14,159 bases of DNA from Candidatus Flexifilum affinis. GTDB taxonomy: Bacteria; Chloroflexota; Anaerolineae; Aggregatilineales; Phototrophicaceae. Shown piece after piece: positions 1-8,760 of this stretch. The notes beneath the pieces are model-generated. The model was not told the origin of the DNA. It made no database searches and saw only the letters and a list, made by a program, of their open reading frames with translations. The position numbers were made by a program, and so were the translations under genes. How positions within the stretch are numbered: the first letter of the stretch is position 1; each line of letters begins with the position of its first letter. The stretch covers positions 1 to 14,159 of the forward strand of contig JADJPJ010000003.1 in assembly GCA_016713325.1 (NCBI GenBank), in the 5' to 3' direction.

Positions 1-1328
1 TAGTGGTAGTGGCGCGGCGTCGACCAATCCATGCTGGTGACCAGCGAGGCCTGTAGGCCATCGCGCTTCGCGTCGTACGGCCACATCCGGGTAACCGTCG
101 GCGGCATACACGCCGACGTAGGCGTCGAGGCATGCGTTGGCGAAGCATCCGCAATGCGCTCCGCCGCGGCCGTCTGTTTGCCCCTGGCCATGCCGACGAT
201 GATCGGGTCGAACAGGCCATGGTAGCGCGTTCCAGTCGCGATCCGGCAGGTCGAGCGCCCTATCGATGGCCTGCGTAGAGGATCGTCGCCTTGGTATCAG
301 CCTGCCAATATTGGTCGGGCCGACCACCCCCAACTTCTCTGCCGGGACAAAGCCGATGATCGAGCTGTAACCTTCCAGGTTGCCGCCGTGGTGAACCAAG
401 GAATAGCCGCGATACGGCTCCACACGAACCAGCCAGGCCATAGTTGAAGATGGTATTGCCCGTCAGAGCCTCGCTGATGCCACCCCTGGGATCGCCATCT
501 GCGGCAGATGCATCTGCTGGAGGTTGTTGGGCGACACGAACTGCGTCTCGCCGATGCGCCCCTGGTTCACGCAGACGAGCCACTGCGTCAGATCCGCCAT
601 CGTGGAGAACAGCGCTCCCGCCGCACCGGGCGACAACTGCGTGAACTTGCCGTGTTCCGGTGCGGACAAAGGCGCTGACCGCCCCTCATCGTCGCGGTCG
701 TTCTGGTAGCCCCAGGCTGTCTCCTGACCGAGCGAAGGCGACGGCTCCGCTGGAAGTTGGAGGCCGTCATGCCCAGAAGGCCCCAAAGATGCGCTGCTGA
801 ACAAACTTATCAAATGGCTGGCCGGAGAGCTTCCCGATCAGGTAGCCGGTGGCGTAATTACATCAGGTTGTTGTACTGGAACTTCATCGCGGAACGAGGC
901 GCTGAACTTGAAGTGCTTCATGCCCCTGACGAAATCGGCCCGGGGATGTCGCGCCGCCAGGCCGACAAATCATGGCGGGGCATGCCGGTGCGGTGGCAGA
1001 GCATGTCGCGGATGGTGACGTGCTGAGTCACATAGGCATCGTCCGGGATGAACTCTGGCATGTATTCGCGAACCACGGACCGTACTCCAGCTTGCCCTCG
1101 TCCACCAGGAGCGCGACGGCCATGGCGATGAACGATTTACAGTGACCGAGGCCATGGCAAAGCGGGTATCCTGGGTCACCCGGGATCTGGTTTTCGACAT
1201 CCTGGTGACCGAACACCTCCCGATTACAGCCCGTCATCCCCGCGAACCACGGCGACCGCAGCGCCAGGACAGTCCCATGACACTCTGGCGGCTTCCACGT
1301 ACGAACTAAAACTGTCGAGGCGACTCAT
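1..1328 (-). CDS. Beta-lactamase-family serine hydrolase (peptidase S12, CubicO-like), 3' end outside window, frameshifted
   Basis: This is a penicillin-binding-protein-like serine hydrolase or esterase; the substrate cannot be told from sequence. In order along the minus strand I see the N-terminus MSRLDSFSSYVEAA, the nucleophile motif SVT.KSF (SxxK, about 1130-1155), the second motif QYNNLM (YxN type, about 845-860) followed by YATGYLIGKLSG, then GPLGMTASNF, and HHGGNLEGYSS (third, HxG-type motif, about 375-400). Near the left edge AYVGVYAADGYPDVAV resembles the DUF3471 domain that follows many S12 hydrolases; the gene runs off the window soon after. The start ATG at 1328 has a GAGG Shine-Dalgarno about five bases upstream. 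At least six frame changes are needed, one of them between the catalytic Ser and Lys, and a TAA follows DDGL near the start. No signal peptide is visible. Divergent from PEP carboxylase. Confidence 0.82.
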
Positions 1329-1535
1329 CACGTCCTCTTTTCGTTGAGTTCTCGAATTCCGACCTGGATCAATGCAGACCGGTCGACGACGGTTCTACCG
1401 TCATTGTGGGCGCAGGGGTTCCAGTCAGGCTGCGCAGAACCGCCAAGCAGGAGCCGCTCAGTTCTGCATCCGCGCGACTCGTTTTCCCCGCCGTCTGCGT
1501 GGAATCTGCCGCGATCCAGACCGTGAGGGTTAACG
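1329..1535. promoter_or_regulatory. Divergent intergenic region between S12 hydrolase and PEP carboxylase
   Basis: About 207 bases separate the two divergent starts and must hold promoters for both, but I see no convincing -35/-10 pair. It contains a perfect small dyad, GACGGT-TCT-ACCGTC, at 1388-1402 that could be an operator or a weak hairpin. Open frames across it on either strand match no family and look like chance read-through of GC-rich DNA. A GAGG element about eight bases before the ATG at 1536 is the likely ribosome binding site for PEP carboxylase. Confidence 0.4.
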
Positions 1536-4206
1536 ATGCAGGAAAACGGCCTCGCCAGTGCGTTGAGCACGGATATTCGTCTGCTGGGCAATCTGCTCGG
1601 CATGGTGATTCGCGACCAGCACGGCGACGAAGCGTTCGAACTGGTCGAAAAAGTGCGCGCGCGCTGAGCAAGGCGCGGAGGCAGAACGACGACACCGCGG
1701 CGACGACCTGGAAACCACCATTCGCGACCTGCCGCTCGACTCGCTGCGCGTCCTGACCCGAGCCTTCGGCAACTATTTTCAGGTAATCGCTAACATCGCC
1801 GAGGACCAGCGCATCCGCGTGCTGCGCGCCCGTGAGACGGAGGACCGTCATCCGGAAAACATCGAATTGGCCATCCGCGACCTGCGCGCCGCCGGCGTGA
1901 AGCCCAACGAGGTCCACGGCGTGCTGGAACAGGCTGCGCCGTGCACCTCGTGATAGCTGCACATCCTCCAAAGGCGAAGCGCAAGAGGATCCTGATCAAG
2001 CTGCGGCACATCGCCGATTTGCTACAGCCAGCCGCGCGCAGGAGATCACGCTGGCCCGCGAACGCCGCGCCATCGAGATCGCTCTCAGCGAAGAGATCGA
2101 GGAATTGTAGCGAACCCGTCCACCCGCGCCTCGCGGCCGAAGGTGGACGACGAGGTCGACCCCGGGCTGTACTTCATCCCGTCGGTCATCATGGAGCAGA
2201 CGGTCGATCTCTACGAGGATCTGCGCGCCGCGCTGGAGCGGATCTACCCGGAAGGCGACTGGGACGACCTGCCCAGCGTGCTCCAGTTCGCCTCGTGGAT
2301 CGGCGGAGACCGCGAGGCAGCAACCCCAACGTGACCGCCGATACGACGTCTGGGGTTAGTAAGCAAAAATCCGCGCCACCGCCCGGCAGATCTATCAGCA
2401 GGAGAGATCGCCGTCCTGCGCGACCACCCCTGACGCAGTCAATCGACGGATCCGCGTCTCGCAGGGTTGATGCGCTGGGTATCGAACCACCGGCTTCCCA
2501 GACCGTGACTCCGACGAAATTTACCGGTTGGTCGCCACGGCGCCAATCTGGGACAAGCTGGAGCGCGATGAATACCGCACGCACGAAGAACTGCTGCACG
2601 ACCTGAAACTCGTGCACAAGAGCCTGCTGGGCAATCGTGGGCGCTGCGTCGGCGATGGCACCTTACACCGCCTGATGGACAAAGTAAAGCTGTTCGGTCT
2701 GCACATGGTGCCCCTCGACATTCGCGAGGACGCCCGCCTGCACCGCTCGACCACGGACGAACTGCTGCGCTACTACGGGCAGGTCGACAATTACGCGTCG
2801 CTGGATGAGGCCGAGAAGCTAACGCGTCCTCTCCGCCGGATCGCCTGCCCGCGGCCGCTACTGACGAGCCCCGCTTTCCGAAACTACGCAGGGGGTCATT
2901 CCAGACCTGGCGGATGATCGGCAAGGCGCACCGGACCTATGGCACGGTCATGATTGACGGTGTGATCGCCAGCACTGGGCACGGCCCCAGCGACGGGCGG
3001 ACTCTGCTCCTCTACGCCCGCGAGGTCGGCGTGGCCGGTGCCGTCGATCTGGTACCGCTGTTCCAGACGATCGACGATCTGGAGGCGCTCCGGCGATCAT
3101 GTCGGCGCTCTTCGAGAACCCGCAGTACCAGACGCATCTGAAAGCCCGGGGCGGACGCCGGCAGATCATGCTTGGCTACAGCGACAGCAACAAAGACGGG
3201 GCTACTTCACGCCCAACTGGGGGGGCTGTACCAGGCCAGCAGGCGCTAGCCAGAAACCTGCGACCGCTACGGCATCGCCCTCGAACTGTTCCACGGCCGC
3301 GGCGGCGGCGTTGGCCGCGGCGGCGGACCGACCAATCGGGCGATCCTGTCGCAGCCGCCGGGCGCGCTGAAAGGACCAATCCGGATCACCGAGGCAGGGG
3401 AAGTCATCGCCTACCACTCCGCCAACGCCGCCATCGCCCGCCGCCACTTGCAGCAGGTCATGAACGCCACCCTGATCGCGCTCAGCGCGCAACCAGCCGC
3501 AGGTCAGGCCAGGTGGCGCGAGGCCATGCAGCGGCTTTCGCAGTGCAGCGAGGAAGCTACCCGCCTTCGTCTACGAGACTCCGGGCTTCCTGGACTACTG
3601 GCAGCAGGCCACGCCGATCAACGAACTGGCCCGCCTGCCCATCGGCAGACCAGCCGGCCAGACGCAGCGCCGGTGGCTTCGAGATCCATCCGCGCCATCC
3701 CCTGGATGTTCTCCTGGATGCAGAGCCGCGCCATCATTCCGAGCTGGTTTGGAATCGCGGCGCGCTGGAGCAGCTCCGTGGCGAGCAGGATAGCTCCCCC
3801 TGCTGCAGGAGATGTACCACGACTGGACCTTCTTCCGCGCGCTGGTGGAAAATGTCGAGCTGGACATCGCCAAGGCCGATATGGACATCGCCCGTCTTTA
3901 TGCCGATCTGGTCCGCGATGCGGCGGTGCGCGATCGCATTTTCGCGCGCATCACCGAGGAACACACTCTGGCCCGCCAGCACATCTGCCGGATCCATGGG
4001 CACGGAAGATCTGCTCGATCACGCCGGTGATGAAGAAGTCGATCGAACGGCGCAACCCCTACGTCGATCCGCTGAACTACATCCAGACCAGTTTGCTCCG
4101 CCGCCTGCGCGACTCGGCGCCGGGGACGAACGAGCAGGAAGCGTTGCTCAACGCCGTGCTGGCCACGATCAACGGTATCGCCGCGGGCATGAAGACGACT
4201 GGATAG
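1536..4206 (+). CDS. ppc: Phosphoenolpyruvate carboxylase, frameshifted
   Basis: Catalyses PEP + bicarbonate to oxaloacetate + phosphate, refilling the TCA cycle in the cytosol. The reconstructed length, about 890 residues, fits the bacterial family. Motifs in order: LSTDIRLLGNLLGMVIRDQ (N-terminus), HLVIAAHPPKAKRK (region of the catalytic His, normally TAHPTE), FASWIGGDR (second conserved block, about 2290), FGLHMVPLDIREDARLH (2695-2740), GPSDGRTLLLYAREVGVAGA, MLGYSDSNKDG (about 3170), LFHGRGGGVGRGGGPTNRA (3286-3340, essential Arg and Gly-rich loop), AIPWMFSWMQSRAIIPSWFG (about 3690-3750), RRNPYVDPLNYIQTSLLRR, and the C-terminus GMKTTG followed by TAG. Roughly a dozen indels are required, plus a TAG at 2108-2110 where the family has Trp in its LWxTxxxR motif. 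Start ATG 1536 has an upstream GAGG. Identity is certain; whether the gene is truly broken is not. Confidence 0.95.
2108..2110 (+). other. In-frame TAG inside PEP carboxylase at a conserved Trp position
   Basis: The frame reading EIALSEEIEEL meets TAG and then continues RTRPTRASRPKVDDEV. PEP carboxylases have LW followed by a TDExR-like stretch here, so TAG replaces an expected TGG. A single G-to-A change explains it. It is one of the few defects in this gene that is a substitution rather than an indel. Confidence 0.7.
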
Positions 4207-4307
4207 AATCAACAAGTAGAAGGTGGTTGGGTCAGTATCGACAAATGGGTCACCCTCCACAACAATACGGTGGATATCCGTAAGGACCGCAGTAAGGCGC
4301 CCCAGAT
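4207..4307 (+). other. Short intergenic gap between ppc and guaB
   Basis: About 100 bases with no coding signal. A small hairpin, TCCAC and GTGGA around a nine-base loop, lies near 4256-4274. There is no T tract after it, so it is a poor terminator. An AAGG about ten bases before the ATG at 4308 is the only ribosome-binding candidate for the next gene. Confidence 0.35.
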
Positions 4308-5754
4308 ATGAACACGAACCCCAAAATCCTCGGCGATGGTCTTGGTTTCGACGATGTGCTGCTCGTGCCGCGACGCTCGTCGATCCGTTCGCGCTACAGC
4401 GGCGAGATCGACACTTCACCGCCCGTGGTGCGCGGCATCCCGAAGATCCATATCCCGATGGTGTCCGCCAACATGGACACCGTGACGGGCTGGCGCATGG
4501 CCACCACCATGGCGCTGTGGGGGTCGTTCGGGGTGATCCACCGCTTCATGAGCGTTGAAGATCAGGTCAAAGAGGTGCGCCGCGTCAAAGAGCGGATGCG
4601 CGTCATGGAAGACCACCACTCCAGTGATCGGCCAGCGCCGATCGCCGACGCCGCGCCTGCTGCCACGGGCGGAACAAGGGATACGTCATCGTCTGAGGGC
4701 CGACCTGCGACGGCGGCTTCCTGGGCATCGCCACGCCGCGCGACTTCGACGCCGGCGAGCCGGACACGCCCTGCGCGAGGTTATGTGACGCCGCGCGAGC
4801 GCTTGCGGACCGTTCCGCCGGGCACCACGCTCGAAGGCGCGGTCGAGGTCATGCGGCAGCGGCGGATCGAGAAGGTGCCGGTGGTCCGCGAGGACGGGCA
4901 TCTGGTGGGCGTCTACACCACGAAAGATCATGAGCACTACAACAATTACCCGACCGCCTCCCTCGACGCCAAAGGGCGTCTGCTGGTCGGCGCGGCCATC
5001 GGCGTGCAGGACGGCGATATCGAGCGCTCCCTGCGTCTGGTCGAGGCCGAAGTCGATGTGCTGGTGCTGGACATCGCCCATGGTGAACTTGACTATACGC
5101 AGGAGATCCTGCGGCGGCTGAAGATCGTCGAGGGCATCACCACGCCGATCGCTGCCGGCAACGTGGCGACCATCGACGGCGCCAAATACGTGCGCGACAG
5201 CGGCGCGGATGGCGTCAAGGTCGGCGTGGGACCGGGCTACGTGTGTGAGACTCGCGATGTGGCCGGGGTGGGCATCCGGAGATCACGGCCATCATGAACG
5301 CGCCCGAACCTTCATGCGCGACCAGGAACGCATCCCGATCATCGGCGATGGCGGCATCCGCAAGCCGGGTGATGTGGCCAAGCCATCGCCGCCGGCGCGG
5401 ACACGGTCGCGATCGGCTCGCTGCTCTAGCCGGCACGGAAGCCCGGCGACCGGTGGAGCAGGACGGCATGCTCAAGAAGATGGTGCGCGGCATGGCCTCG
5501 GCGACGGCCTTCGAGAAGCGCCGCACGCTGGGCGAGAGCACGACGCGCGCCGACGAATACGTGCCGGAGGGCCGCGACCTTCACGCCGTACAAAGGGCAA
5601 AGGCCAGCAAGGTGCTGAAGAAGCTGCGCGGCGGCCTGCTTTCGGGCATGAGCTACTGCAACGCGCACTGCATCGAGGCCATGCACGATCAGGCGCAGTT
5701 TATGATCGTCAGAGCCCGCTGGTGCCGGAACAACGGCGTCCGCTGCAAAGCTGA
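4308..5754 (+). CDS. guaB: Inosine-5'-monophosphate dehydrogenase, frameshifted
   Basis: Oxidises IMP to XMP with NAD+, the committed step to guanine nucleotides; cytosolic. N-terminus GLGFDDVLLVPRRSSIRSRY and SANMDTVTGWRMATTMA are typical. Two CBS domains sit at about 4615-4960 (second one: RIEKVPVVREDGHLVGVYTT), which argues for IMPDH rather than GMP reductase. The barrel continues with DAKGRLLVGAAIGVQDGDIE, VDVLVLDIAHG, AAGNVATIDGAKYVRDSGAD, the catalytic Cys loop GVGPGYVCETRDVAGVG (about 5215-5265), PIIGDGGIRKPGDVAK, and the flap region MVRGMASATAFEKR. The C-terminus has GGLLSGMSYCNA. The loop is usually GPGSICTTR, so Tyr and Glu replacements are notable; Cys and the Thr two residues later are kept. 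Frame changes occur near 4610, 4785, 5275, 5385, 5430 and in the tail, so the stop at 5754 is the best guess rather than certain. Confidence 0.92.
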
Positions 5755-5899
5755 CGTTGGAGTCTGCGAGCATGGCATGGGGTTGTGGTTTGAACGCCTG
5801 CTGCCGTTAGGGAACGACGCACCAGCTGCGGTTTGGCCACGAACCCCAAAGCCAATTGCTCTCGTGCATGTCACGCTTTCTAAGCAGAAAGACGTATCC
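5755..5899 (+). other. Intergenic gap between guaB and the DUF2834 gene
   Basis: About 145 bases with no family-like translation in any frame. A weak inverted repeat, TTTGG at 5832-5836 and CCAAA at 5846-5850, is present. No clear promoter or terminator is visible. A frameshift-extended end of the IMP dehydrogenase could use part of it. Confidence 0.3.
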
Positions 5900-6266
5900 A
5901 TGCTCAAGAACTTCTATCTGCTCGCAATGATTGTCGGCACCCTCGTGCCCTGGTTCTTCTTCGGCAGCTTCTTCCTGACCGAAGGCGTCAGCCCGGCGAA
6001 GTTTGTCTCCAGCCTGTTCGTCAACGGTGCGGCGGGCGGCTTCTCTGCCGACGTCCTCATCTCCCTGATCATCTTCTGGGTCTGGTCGTACGCCGATTCC
6101 GCAAGCACGACGTGCGCCCTGGTGGATCGTGCTGCCGGCCAGCTTCATCGTTGGGCTGTCACTGGCCCTGCCCCTCTATCTCTACCTGCGCGCCGACTCG
6201 CGCCCAGCGCCTGACCCGAACGCCCTTCTGACGCGGCCTGAGCCACCCTCTGGACAACCTGCCTGA
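5900..6266 (+). CDS. DUF2834-type small membrane protein, frameshifted
   Basis: A small integral membrane protein of unknown function resembling the DUF2834 family. The first helix is FYLLAMIVGTLVPWFFFGSF, followed by a polar stretch EGVSPAKFVSSLFVNGAAGG, a second helix DVLISLIIFWVWSYAD, then the basic loop RKHDVR, and a third helix IVLPASFIVGLSLALPLYLY with LRADSRP after it. The family shape is three helices with the pattern LPL(F/Y)LYLR at the end, which is seen here. Two single-base losses, near 6096 and in the CCC run near 6117-6119, are needed to join helix two to helix three; the stop is then TGA at 6264-6266. The ribosome binding site is weak. It lies between guaB and the aldo/keto reductase, and its proline-rich tail is unremarkable. 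Confidence 0.72.
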
Positions 6267-6316
6267 GTTGAGTCACGATCCGTGCAGAGCACCCGCACCT
6301 AAACGGAGGCATTTTT

Positions 6317-7288
6317 ATGGAATACGGACATATCCCCGGCATCGACAAGCCCATCTCGCGGCTGGTTCAGGGCACCCTGATGATTGATTCCCCGGATGGC
6401 GAACCGGGCTTTGAGTTGCTGGACGGCGTCTTCGAGCAGGGCTGTACCACGTTTGACACCGCGCACGTTTACGGCAATGGCAAAAACGAGCGGTTGGTCG
6501 GCCAGTGGGTGCGCGAGCGTGGCATTCGCGAACAGGTGGTGATCATCGGCAAAGGCGCGCACCATAACCAGGACCGCAAACGCGTCACGCCCTTCGACGT
6601 CACCGCCGACATCCACGACTCGCTGGCGCGCTTCCAGTTCGAAACCATCGATCTGTACCTGCTGCACCGCGACGATCCATCGGTGCCGGTCGGTCCGATC
6701 GTCGAAACGCTCAACGAGCACCTGCGCGCCGGCCGGATTCGCGCCTTTGGCGGCTCGAACTGGAGCCACCAGCGCATCCAGGAGGCCAACGCCTATGCCG
6801 CTGCGCACGGTCTGGCGCCCTTCGTCGCCAGCAGCCCCAACCTCAGCCTGGCCCGTCAGGCGGAAGCGCCGTGGGAAGGCTGTGTCAGCATCAGCGCCGA
6901 TGCCGAGGCGCGCCAGTGGTACCTTGAGACGCAGATGCCCATCTTCGCCTGGTCGAGCCTGGCCGGCGGCTTCTTCTCCGGCCGCTTTGCACCGGACAAT
7001 CTGCACACCTTCGAGACGTACATGGACCAGCTTGCCGTGCAAAGCTACTGCACGCAGGACAACTTTGCTCGGTTGTCGCGGGTCAAGTCGCTGGCGGAGG
7101 AACGCGGGCTGAGCGTCGCCCAGGTGGCTATGGCCTACGTCATGAGCCTGCCGATGAACACCTTCGCGCTGGTAGGGTGCGCCACGCCGGCGGAGTTCCG
7201 GGCCAACCTGGATGCGCTGGCCGTCGACCTACCGGCGGAAGTGATGGCATGGCTGAATCTGGAGAAGGACGAGCTGACTGCCGTTTGA
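6317..7288 (+). CDS. Aldo/keto reductase
   Basis: A 323-residue NAD(P)H-dependent oxidoreductase of the AKR (TIM-barrel) superfamily; the physiological substrate is unknown. The catalytic tetrad is visible: Asp47 and Tyr52 in FDTAHVYGNG, Lys79 in IIGKGAH, and His117 in LYLLHRDDP. GRIRAFGGSNWSHQRIQEAN is the conserved GxSN strand and helix, and FALVGCATPAEFRANLDAL is the C-terminal cofactor-binding region, consistent with AKRs of the Tas/YajO type. The ATG at 6317 follows a good GGAGG Shine-Dalgarno at the right spacing, the clearest in the window. The frame is completely open, in contrast to its neighbours. It converges with the histidine kinase gene, whose stop lies 16 bases beyond its own. 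Confidence 0.95.
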   Translation: MEYGHIPGIDKPISRLVQGTLMIDSPDGEPGFELLDGVFEQGCTTFDTAHVYGNGKNERLVGQWVRERGIREQVVIIGKGAHHNQDRKRVTPFDVTADIHDSLARFQFETIDLYLLHRDDPSVPVGPIVETLNEHLRAGRIRAFGGSNWSHQRIQEANAYAAAHGLAPFVASSPNLSLARQAEAPWEGCVSISADAEARQWYLETQMPIFAWSSLAGGFFSGRFAPDNLHTFETYMDQLAVQSYCTQDNFARLSRVKSLAEERGLSVAQVAMAYVMSLPMNTFALVGCATPAEFRANLDALAVDLPAEVMAWLNLEKDELTAV

Positions 7289-7304
7289 ACTGGCGGGATT
7301 TGGG

Positions 7305-8407
7305 TCAGGTGGAGCGCGGAATGGTGACGACGAAGGTGCTCCCCCGGCCCACTTCGCTCTCGACGCGAATTTCGCCCTGGTGTTGCAGAACGAGCTGCCG
7401 CGCGATGTACAGCCCCAGCCCTGACCCTTCGTGGTCGCGCACCGCGCCGGCCCGGTAGAAGCGCTGAAAGACCTTCTCCAGCGCTTCCGGCTCGATGCCG
7501 CAGCCGGTGTCAGCCACCGACAAGCGCAGTTGGTCGTTGTCGACGCTGCACGTCAGCGTAATGGTTCCGCCGGCATCGGTGAACTTGACGGCATTGCCGA
7601 TCAAATTCCCGAGCACCCGCTGTATCTGCGGCGGATCGAGTGCAAAGGTCAACTCGGGCGCAATGGCTTCCAGATCGACCCGAAACGTGATGCCGTTGAG
7701 CTCGACGGCAGCCCGATGCGACAGGGCGATCTGCTCCAGAAAGGGTAGCAGCACGGTCGGGCGCGTCTGAACGTAACGCCCGGTTTCGAGCTTGATGATC
7801 TCGGTCAGCGTTTCCACCAGGTTCACCACATCCTCGACGGCGGGATCGATCGTCTGGGTGTATTTATGAAGGACCGCATCGTCCTCAACCGATCGGGCAA
7901 CCATAAAGGCGGCCAGCTTGATGCGAGCAAGAGGGCTTCTGACGTCGTGCCTTAGCTGCTCCAGCAGATCGTCGCGCGCTTCGTTCAGTCGGCGGAAAAA
8001 ATCGAGTTCCTTCTGGCGAATGCCTTCCAGTTCTTTTCGCTTCAGGTACAGTTCCAGGTGGCGTTCACCCGGGCGGCCACTTCCACCATCGAAAAGGCTT
8101 GGTGACGTAGTCATTGCCGCCCACTTCAAAGGCGCACCTTCTCTGCGCTGTCATCCAGCGCCGTGACGAAAATCACCGGCACCTGGGCATGCCGGGGCGA
8201 AGCACGCAGCGCCTTACAGACCTCGAAGCCATCCATGATGGGCATCATGATGTCCAAGAGGACCAAGTCAGGGTTGATGCTGTCGGCCAGCTCCAGCGCC
8301 TGCTTGCCATTCGTCGCTTCGCACATCACATGATGCGTATCCCGCAGCGCCAACCGAAGCGCGGGAGTGTTCCGTGGGTTGTCGTCGACGATGAGGATGA
8401 TGGCCAT
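7305..8407 (-). CDS. Hybrid response regulator-histidine kinase, frameshifted
   Basis: A cytosolic two-component protein with a receiver at the N-terminus and a kinase core at the C-terminus. The receiver (about residues 1-125) starts MAIILIVDDN and has phosphoacceptor Asp in LVLLDIMMPIMDGFEV, FVTA, and the conserved Lys in DYVTKPFS. A short coiled linker rich in Glu, Lys and Arg leads to the H-box LRHDVRSPLARIKLA, then the N-box NLIGNAVKFTDAGG, G1 box VADTGCGIEPEALEKVFQRF and G2 box GSGLGLYIAR. No PAS, GAF or membrane segment is present, so input probably comes through the receiver. Three small deletions near 8128, 8090 and 8068 split it into a receiver frame and a kinase frame; read together they leave no missing domain. 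ATG at 8407 is preferred; an in-frame TTG lies at 8434. It is downstream of a terminator and a promoter-like region. Confidence 0.88.
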
Positions 8408-8644
8408 CACAATCAGCTTTCGTTTGAGCACCAATGCTCAAGAGGCGTCGCAAGCGGCTCAGTTAGCCCGTCGACATCAAATCTCATAGGGATCCGCTGA
8501 GGCTGGAGGTGATTGCGAATCATTGAGCCTGGAGGTCGTTTCTTGATGCTATATTACACAATATTTCAGTCGGAATCCGAGTCCCGAATTACCGCAGCGC
8601 CGCTCATATCTCAAATGTGCGAACCAGGACGGGCAAACAACACA
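8408..8644 (-). promoter_or_regulatory. Promoter-like upstream region of the hybrid kinase
   Basis: No coding signal is seen here. An AT-rich island at about 8541-8570 stands out in GC-rich DNA; it contains a -10-like TAATAT (minus strand, 8556-8551) but no good -35. The -10 overlaps a dyad, ATATT-ACAC-AATAT (8551-8564). Closer to the gene, a 13-base direct repeat with 12 matches occurs at 8498-8510 and 8524-8536, exactly 26 bases apart, and between the copies lies GATT-GCG-AATC (8511-8521). This arrangement is operator-like, but no regulator can be named. Confidence 0.45.
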
Positions 8645-8685
8645 ACAGGGAGCGGCAACCGCTTGCGCGGACTGCCGCCCCCTGT
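8645..8685 (-). terminator. Rho-independent-type terminator after the protease operon
   Basis: On the minus strand a 13-pair stem forms from 8685-8673 and 8657-8645, with 12 Watson-Crick pairs and one G-U. The 15-base apical part itself forms a CCGC/GCGG helix around a four-base loop. It is followed by a T-rich run, GTGTTGTTTG, at 8644-8635. It lies about 75 bases beyond the stop of the second protease, as expected for the end of that transcript. Confidence 0.7.
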
Positions 8686-8760
8686 GGTAATGCTGTTAGG
8701 TTGTCGGAAGCGATAGGCTTTCAGCCCCGTCACATCGGCGGATTACGCCGGGCCGAAGTC

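Noticed and set aside
1369..1971. 200-codon open frame on the minus strand
   Set aside because: It is antisense to the N-terminal part of PEP carboxylase, whose plus-strand translation matches the family. The minus translation shows no recognisable motif.
3286..3330. GGC-rich tandem-like repeat
   Set aside because: It encodes the glycine-rich HGRGGG/GRGGG loop of PEP carboxylase and is explained by the protein.
1536..4206. Programmed ribosomal frameshifting in PEP carboxylase
   Set aside because: There are about a dozen shifts in both directions and no shared slippery site or following structure. Sequence error or decay explains this better.
4308..5754. GMP reductase instead of IMP dehydrogenase
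   Set aside because: Two CBS domains can be traced between the barrel halves, including PVVREDGHLVGVYTT, and GMP reductases usually lack them.
6299..7042. 247-codon open frame on the minus strand
   Set aside because: It is a mirror of the intact aldo/keto reductase gene. High GC at third positions keeps the antisense frame open.
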